Positions 57,787-64,000 of a stretch of 64,000 nt of DNA are shown here, one piece after another. The translations under genes and the position numbers were made by a program. Positions within the stretch are counted from its first letter, which is position 1, and every line of letters starts with the position of its first letter. Below the pieces are notes generated by a model. The model did not search any database, was not told the DNA's origin, and worked only from the letters and a program-made list of their open reading frames with translations. Origin of the DNA: Papio anubis (lineage: Eukaryota; Chordata; Mammalia; Primates; Cercopithecidae); NCBI RefSeq assembly GCF_008728515.1, contig NC_044984.1, positions 90,753,181 through 90,817,180 of the forward strand, read 5' to 3'.

Positions 57787-58840
57787 CTCTATAGAACATC
57801 AATACATAGCTTTATTTACAAAACAGTTTTCCATATGTCTGAATTTCCGGACTATTTCTAATTATCAATTCATATTTCTTAAAAATTCTCAAAGAAATTA
57901 GATAACCAACCAAATAGAAAAAACACGTTTTGTCTGGATTCATTCCCTATTTTACTAGGCTGAATCATATAGAAAGTCTGTTTGTTTGTTTGTTTGTTTG
58001 CAAAGAAGAGTAAAGCAAATTAAGCTAAGGACAGCAATCAACTATTTTCCACCAAATATCACTTGAGAAAAATAATTTTACTTTTGGCAAAAATGAAGCT
58101 GTAGGCAAGAAAAGAGTTTTGTCAAAGGCTTTTTAAAACCTGCTTCAAAAATGAAACATCTAGCCAGGCCTTAACATTTATTTTTAATATTTTGTACCAT
58201 CCCAACACCTACAAAACAGCTATGTACCATTGCATAATGATACAGTTGTACCCTGTCACTTAAAGCTTAACTGTAGAGATTTTACAGAGCAGATCTATTT
58301 GAGATCATTATCAGAATAACTCCATAGATTTACAAGTTACAAATTTGGAGAGGGAAATTTCTTCCCTATTTACATGTAAAATTTCAAATTTGGTGTACCA
58401 GATTTAACCCTAGAGGATGAATAACATCTGAGACATTTGGTCTAGTCCAGGGAACATTATAAAAAGCTTTCAGCAGAGTGATGTCATGTGTCCTTACAAG
58501 GGAAATGAATCCAGGAACCAAACTCAATCTTGGCAGTTAAGGAGGACATAATTTTCAAACATTTTATTTTAAAATGAAATTTTTCTCTAGTTGCTGACAA
58601 AATGCTCAGGGAGAGTTAGTTTCCAGGCTTCCAGTAAGACTGTATACATGTCTCTATTATGAGATTAAGATGGGATTAACTAGTTTTTTCTTCTTTTCTT
58701 TTTTAAATGTGATATTAATACCTCTTAACTAGATTGATGTTCTGTCTCCGAGAAAAACCAGATGTGGGCCTTAATCAAATAAAATACATGTAAAGTTTAT
58801 TTGAGCTTTTTGAAAAAAATGAAGCACAACATGAAGCCAT
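57787..58840. other. Unassigned DNA
   Basis: Contains a (GTTT)5-6 run at about 57978-58001; no gene seen. Confidence 0.4.
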
Positions 58841-59122
58841 CGTTTTTTGTTTTTGTTTTGTTTTGAGATTTTGAGATAGAGTCTTGCTCTGTTACCCAGG
58901 CTGGAGTGCAATGGCACGATCTCAACTCACTGCAACTTCCACCTTCCAGGTTCAAGCAATTCTCCTGCCTCAGCCTTGAGAGAGCTGGGAGAACCATGTC
59001 TGGCTAATTTTTGTATTTTAGTAGAGACGGTGTTTCACCATGTTGGCCAGGCTGGTCTCGAACCCCTGACCTCTAGTGATCCACCTGCCTCGGCCTCCCA
59101 AAGTGCTGGGATTACAGGCGTG
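58841..59122 (-). mobile_element. AluS, 5'-truncated with internal deletion
   Basis: Reverse: 'gagatagagtcttgctctgt ... gattacaggcgtga', missing about 20 bp of the 5' end and about 25 bp around 'cagccttgagagagctggg'. Flanks 'gaagccatcg' and 'gcagccatct'. Confidence 0.87.
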
Positions 59123-59294
59123 ATGCAGCCATCTTTAAGCTTTAATAAATGTCTTGCTTTAAAAAAAAAAAAAGTTGGAAAGTGGGAACTGGGGCAGTAT
59201 AGGTTTTCCCTTCTTAAGCAGGTTAAGAAGAAAAAGGTGGCAATTGGCCATTTCCCCAGGGGCTTGTGGGAATTATTATCTTTTTTCATCTTTT

Positions 59295-59591
59295 CATGTT
59301 TTTGTTTTTGTTTTTTTGACATGGAGTCTCCCTCTGTCACCCAGGGTGGTGAGCAGTGGCATGATCTCGGCTCACTGCGAGCTCCGCCACCTGGGTTCCA
59401 GTGATTCTCCTGCATTAGCCTCCCAAGTAGCTGGGATTACAGGCAACTGCCACCGCGCACAGCTAATTTTTGGTAGAAGCGGGATTTCACCATGTTGGCC
59501 AGGCTGGTCTCAAATTTCTGACCTCAAATGATCCGCTCGCCTTGGCCTCCCAAAGTGCTGGGATTATAGGCGTGAGCCCCCTTGCCTGGCC
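59295..59591 (-). mobile_element. AluS (first of a same-site pair)
   Basis: Reverse: 'gacatggagtctccctctgt ... agcccccttgcctggcc'. Bracketed by 'ttttttcatctttt' at 59281-59294 and 59592-59605. Confidence 0.9.
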
Positions 59592-59605
59592 TTTTTTCAT
59601 CTTTT

Positions 59606-59906
59606 TATTTATTTATTTATTTTGAGACAGAGTTTCACTCTTGTTGCCCAGGCTGGAGTGCAGTGGTGTAATCTCAGCTCACAGCAACCTCCGCCTCCCA
59701 GGTTTAAGCAATTCTCCTGCCTCAGCCTCTCAAGTAGCTGGGATTACAGGCGTGCATCACCACGCCTGGCTAATTTTGTATTTTTAGTGGAGATGGGGGT
59801 TTCTCCATGTTGGTCAGGCTGGTCTCAAACTCCTGACCTCAGGTGGTCCACCTGCCTTGGCCTCCCAAAGTGCTGGGATTACAGGTGTGAGCCACCGTGC
59901 CCGGCC
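59606..59906 (-). mobile_element. AluS (second of a same-site pair)
   Basis: (TTTA)n tail, 'gagacagagtttcactcttg ... agccaccgtgcccggcc', followed by a third copy of the target ('cttttcatccttttaa'). Confidence 0.9.
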
Positions 59907-60350
59907 CTTTTCATCCTTTTAATGGGAGAAGGAAGGGATGGTTTGTCATCTTTGAAATCTGGCCCAGTGATATGCTTTTAGGTAAGCTGATAGGACTGAT
60001 TTATAGTCTTCTAGTATTAGCAGTTCAGAAGTGCAAATTTCAATAAACTAACTTTGCCTTGCCCAAGCCTACATGACTCCCAGGACCATCCTAGAATTGA
60101 TATGATCTGTGAAGAAGACTAGAGCAAATATTTGGAATATAGATATTGGAAAAATGGAAAAATAAAAAACAAGGAAGAGGGGAAAGAAGACAGAAAAGGT
60201 AAGAAGCAGGGAAAAGGGAGAATTAAGTCTTGTACAAGTTTTATTTCAGCAATAAGAAAGCTGCAGATGTTGTTAGTGTTAAACTTCATGTAATAGAAAT
60301 AGAGAGTAGAAAAGCATAAATTAAGCAGGTCAGGGTTCTGGCCCTGAAGC
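59907..60350. other. No recognised feature
   Basis: Unique; includes a purine-rich stretch at 60150-60225. Confidence 0.4.
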
Positions 60351-60354
60351 AACA

Positions 60355-60528
60355 TTGCATAGTAATAGGGCTTTGCAATCAGTTGGATTGGATGAGAGTC
60401 CTGATTTTGTTACCTTGAGATTTTACTAAATTACTTAACTAAGAGTTTCTCCATATGTAAAACTGGGTTAACAGTTTACTTGCCAGGTTGTAAGGATTAA
60501 ATGAGATAATGAATATAACACATTGTAT
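60355..60528 (+). mobile_element. MIR
   Basis: Forward MIR order: 'gcatagtaatagggctttgc', 'gagagtcctgattttgttac', 'agtttctccatatgtaaaac', 'gtaaggattaaatgagataa'. Confidence 0.75.
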
Positions 60529-60610
60529 CTCAAGTTTTTCTGTTGCAACATGAATAACAACTCAAACGATACAGAAAGGGGATTTTGTTGTGTGATTGAA
60601 AAGACTAGGG

Positions 60611-60908
60611 GCCGGGTATGGTGGCTCACGCCTGTAATTCCCAGCACTTTGGAAAGCAGAGGTGGATGGATCACCTGAGGTCAGGGGTTCGAGACCAGCC
60701 TGACCAATATGGTGAAATCCCATCTCTACTAAAAGTACAAATATTAGCTGGGTGTGGTGGCATGCGCCAGTAGTCCCAGCTACTTGGGAGGCCAAGACAG
60801 GAGAATTGCTTGAACCCAGGAGGTGGAGGTTGCAGTGAGCTGAGATCATGCCACTGTACTCCAGCACGGGTGACAGAGCAAGACTATCTCAAGAAAAAAA
60901 AAAAAAAA
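60611..60908 (+). mobile_element. AluS
   Basis: 'gccgggtatggtggctcacg ... gcaagactatctcaagaaaa'. Duplication 'aaaagactaggg' on both sides. Confidence 0.92.
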
Positions 60909-60919
60909 AAAGACTAGGG

Positions 60920-61723
60920 ATGGCGCAGACTTTAAGGTCATCTTAGCCAACAGCTGTCCCAATGTCATCAGAACCTGGTTTCTCTCCTTTCAGTTCTGCT
61001 TTTGGTGGCCTTGGCTCTCCACCCATTAGGTCAAAAGATGTCTGTAATATTTATAGCTCTAAGCTTCCAGGTTCAAGTCCCACAGGAAAAAGGGAGTACC
61101 ATCCTTAGTAGCACAAGTATTAGCTTTACCTAGCTCAGCTTAAATCACTGACTATCACTGTGGTCAAGGCAGATGAGTGATTGGCTAGGGCCTGGACATA
61201 TGCTTCACCCCCAAAGACGGGTGGAGTCTGCCTCAGCTGAATCACATGTGCTGAAAGTATGGGAAGAGAGGTCCTCCCAAAACAAAAAACAGGTGCTCTT
61301 ACCATAAGCAGGGTGGTGGATGCGGGGCACCCACTTAATTAAAATGCAGAAAGCCAGGGATGAGTGGGCTTTATCACCAGTCAGATTCAGGAAGATTGTC
61401 TCTCATCTGGGCTTCTGTCTATGTGCCAACCTCATTCTTTATAAGTTCACTGACAGCTCTGACATCACACCTAATCCAAGAGGAAGGAGGTCCATTTAGA
61501 AAATTCCAAGGAAAGACTCTGATTGGCCTGGGTCATGCTAATCAGAAGGATCCCACCAGACTACATGGAATGGGGAAGACGCAGTTGTCCAAAGGACTGG
61601 TGGGTGCTTCTAGCAGAAGTAACAGGAGTCGGGGGGATGGGATGCAGGACAGTCAGAAACCACTGGTGTCCACTCTACCTGGGTAAATGCCAAGGGCATA
61701 ATCAGAAACTGAAAATCAGAAAA
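60920..61723. repeat. Probable ancient dispersed repeat, then unassigned DNA
   Basis: 60990-61320 contains 'ccacccattaggtcaaaaga' and 'gattggctagggcctggaca', phrases that recur in old mammalian repeats; family not named. The rest, including a 108-codon frame (61360-61686), is unassigned. Confidence 0.35.
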
Positions 61724-62037
61724 GGCCGGGCGTAGTGGCTCATGCCTGTAATCCCAGCACTTTTGGAGGCTAAGACGGGCAGATCATTTGAGGTCAGGAG
61801 TTTGAAACCAGCCTGGCCAACATGGTGAAACCGTGTCTCTACTAAAAATACAAAAATTAGCCTGGCATGGTGGTGGATGCCTGTAATCCCAGCTACTTGG
61901 GAGGCTGAGGCAGGAGAATTGCTTGAACCTGGGAGGCAGAGATTGCAGTGAGCCGAGGTCACACCACTGCACTCTAGTATGGGAGACAAAGCGAGACTCC
62001 GTCTCAAAAAATAAATAAATAAATAAATAAATAAAAA
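61724..62037 (+). mobile_element. AluS with (AAAT)n tail
   Basis: 'ggccgggcgtagtggctcat ... gagactccgtctcaaaaaat' then (AAAT)7. Duplication 'gaaaatcagaaaa' / 'gaaaatcagagaaa'. Confidence 0.92.
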
Positions 62038-62099
62038 GAAAATCAGAGAAAGTATAAATTTTGACAAGTAGAGGAGGGCAAACCAAAAAAAGGGACAAG

Positions 62100-62475
62100 T
62101 GAAGGGATAAAAAAATAGATACTATAGGATACTACTCAGCAACAAAAAGGAATGAATTACTGATACATCCAACAACGTGAGTGAATTTCAAAATAATTAT
62201 GCTGAGTGAAAAAAGTCAGACCAAATAAAGAGCACACACTGTATGGTTACATTGTTATAAAACAATAGAAAATGCAAACTATAGTGACAAAAAGCAGATC
62301 AGTGGTTGCCTGGGTGTGGAGGAGGGAAGGATTACCAAGGCGCATGACACTTGTGAGGGATGACAAATGTGTTCTCTTTTTTTAATGATTGCGGTGATGG
62401 TTTTATGGGTGTACGCTTATCAAATCGGACACTTTAAAGATGTGCAGTTTATTGCATGTTAATCATACGGTTAAA
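62100..62475 (+). mobile_element. Old LINE-1 3' fragment
   Basis: 'ggatactactcagcaacaaa', 'tgctgagtgaaaaaagtcag', 'gatcagtggttgcctgggtg', 'gtgatggttttatgggtgta' are characteristic of ancient L1 3'UTRs. Confidence 0.75.
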
Positions 62476-62710
62476 AAAAGAAAGAGAATGGGATCCAAAA
62501 CACTGTGCTGTTTAATGGCTATTTGAAACCACTGTATTATCTGACCTGTCTGTACAAGCCTGAATTTTTCAAAGCACACTGTTAAAAATGCGGGCTTTCT
62601 GTAAGTATATCTAATATAGAAGTCACATCACTTAACCCATAATTGGTTTCTAGCCTCAGGCTCAAAGAAGAGATTAATATAAACTGTAAATATACTTTAA
62701 AAATACTTTG

Positions 62711-62996
62711 TTTTTTCCTTTTTTGAGATGGAGTCTCGCTCTGTCGCCAGGCTGGAGTACAGTGGCATGATCTTGGCTCACCACAACCCCTGCCTCTCGG
62801 GTTCAAGTGATCCTCCTGCCTCAGCCTCCCAAGTAGCTGGGATTACAGGCACGTGCCACCACACCCATCTAGTTTTTGTATTTTTAGTAGAGACGGGGTT
62901 TCACCATGTTGGCCAGGATGGTCTCGATCTCCTGACCTCGTGATCCACCAGCCTCAGTCTCCCAAAGTCTGGCGTGAGCCACTGTGCGCCCGGCCA
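62711..62996 (-). mobile_element. AluY
   Basis: Reverse: 'gagatggagtctcgctctgt ... gccactgtgcgcccggcc', with Y-type 'gtctcgatctcctgacctcg'. Flanks 'aaaatacttt' and 'aaaatatttt'. Confidence 0.92.
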
Positions 62997-63845
62997 AAAT
63001 ATTTTTCTTGACATTTTATCTCTGTAGTGCAAGAGTGTAGCAGTGGGCAACAGTGAGTGAGCCATGCCTGAAACCTACTTAACTCTATATAAAATATTGA
63101 CCTGGTAAATTCAGGATATCCTATTAAAGCAGACTATAATATGCAATAAATGTCAGTTCCCTTCTCCCTCCACTTTCTCAATGTGGAAATAATCTGAAAA
63201 GTTCAAGATGTTGTTCCATCTCATGTGTTTATTTAATGTAAATTTTCTCTTTTTTATATTCCTAGTCTGAACTATAGATCTGTGCAATTAAAGGTGCTTT
63301 CCCTCTAGGCGGGGAGAAAATTGCCATCGGGTAGGATATCCTATTTCTTTGGGCACCCTGATACTCAAAGTCATTAGACAAATCACAATTAAAAGTGTTT
63401 TCTAGAGCTCATAACAATTACTTATCCTTAAATTCTAGTTTGATTGGAAGGCATCAGAAGTGCTGCTACCTTCTGCAAACGCAAAGACGTTTACGAAGAC
63501 TACTTGTGTTGTTTACAAGATCATTTTCTTACAGTGTTGAGAAAAAACACTTCATAATGTAATCTGTTTAAAAAGATTTTTGAAGAATCATGGTGTGTAA
63601 TGAAAAAATAAAAAATAAGATAAAATAAAATAAAAAGTTATTTTACATGTTGGGATCATTCACATCATTTTAAATGAACCCACCGATAAGGCAGTCGGTG
63701 CGTCTCTGTGCATCATGCTTTATTCCTTTACTACTTTCTATCATCTGCTAGGCATGATGGAATAAAATATTTCAGGCCTTTTTTATTTCACATAAATGTT
63801 CTAAAAAATGTTAGCATGATGCAGTAGAATATAGAATTCAAAGTG
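62997..63845. other. No recognised feature
   Basis: AT-rich unique DNA, with an (AAAAT)-like run at 63601-63640. Confidence 0.4.
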
Positions 63846-64000
63846 GGACAGGTGTGGTGGTTCATGCCTGTAATCCCAGCACTTTGGGAGGTCAAGGTGA
63901 TAGGATCGCTTGAGGCCCGAAGTTCCAGACTATCCTGAGTAACATGGTAAGACCTGGTCTCTAAAAAAGAAAAAAAAAATTAGCCTGATGCAGTGGCTTG
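63846..64000 (+). mobile_element. AluJ, running off the window
   Basis: 'gggacaggtgtggtggttca' onward with J-type 'tgagtaacatggtaagacct'; only the left arm and linker are inside the window. Confidence 0.88.

Noticed and set aside
59035..59531. Several 115-140-codon frames on both strands
   Set aside because: All derive from two neighbouring minus-strand Alus.
1..64000. tRNA, rRNA, snRNA or microRNA genes
   Set aside because: No tRNA A/B boxes with cloverleaf, snRNA signatures or convincing hairpin gene was recognised outside Alu/MIR sequence. A covariance-model scan would be decisive.

Overview
This is a primate nuclear genomic window, most likely from an Old World monkey (Cercopithecidae: macaque, baboon, green monkey or relative). 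About 55 Alu elements or Alu monomers are visible, so the DNA is primate. Three near-consensus AluY copies (21836-22136, 23363-23667, 35817-36091) carry variants I associate with the macaque/baboon AluY lineage rather than with human AluY: 'ctcaag(c/t)ctgtaatcc', 'gccgaga(c/t)ggg', 'aaaaactag(c/g)cggg(c/t)gagg' and 'gatc(c/t)ggcc'. The youngest has a perfect 17-bp target-site duplication. The species call is an inference from diagnostic positions; no alignment was run.

Layout. 1-2860: old LINE-1 3' part (+) with Alu insertions. 2.9-5.2 kb: unassigned. 5.5-7.0 kb: L2 (+) split by two Alus. 7-16 kb: Alus in both orientations, L1 and hAT fragments, and one 3.6-kb Alu-free stretch (10.0-13.6 kb). 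16-35 kb: intron-like DNA with clustered Alus, including nested and same-site double insertions, a 432-bp hAT transposon with target duplications, and an old L1 segment at 31.3-32.8 kb. 35.4-39.9 kb: two stacked L1 segments. 41.16-41.52 kb: SNRPD1 processed pseudogene (-). 43.0-43.7 kb: MaLR LTR (MST type, -) broken by an Alu. 49.0-49.4 kb: MLT1-type LTR (+). 48.6-55.6 kb: a 7-kb Alu-free zone around a CpG island at about 52.6-54.2 kb. 55.6-64 kb: Alus, a 163-nt polypyrimidine tract, MER5A, MIR and L1 remnants.

Gene content. No complete protein-coding gene can be demonstrated. The functional landmark is the CpG-island promoter. Its best splice donors (53391, 53958, 52495) all read on the minus strand. 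The simplest reading is therefore the 5' end of a minus-strand gene with a non-coding first exon and a long first intron running left across the window. I could not identify the gene. Low-confidence exon candidates lie at 26700-26767 and 51887-52099 on the minus strand. The open frames inside Alus and L1s are not genes. I found no convincing previously undescribed system. The most useful items to check are the promoter and its abutting kB-like sites, the orphan open frames, the young monkey-lineage Alu, and the places where two Alus used one target site.
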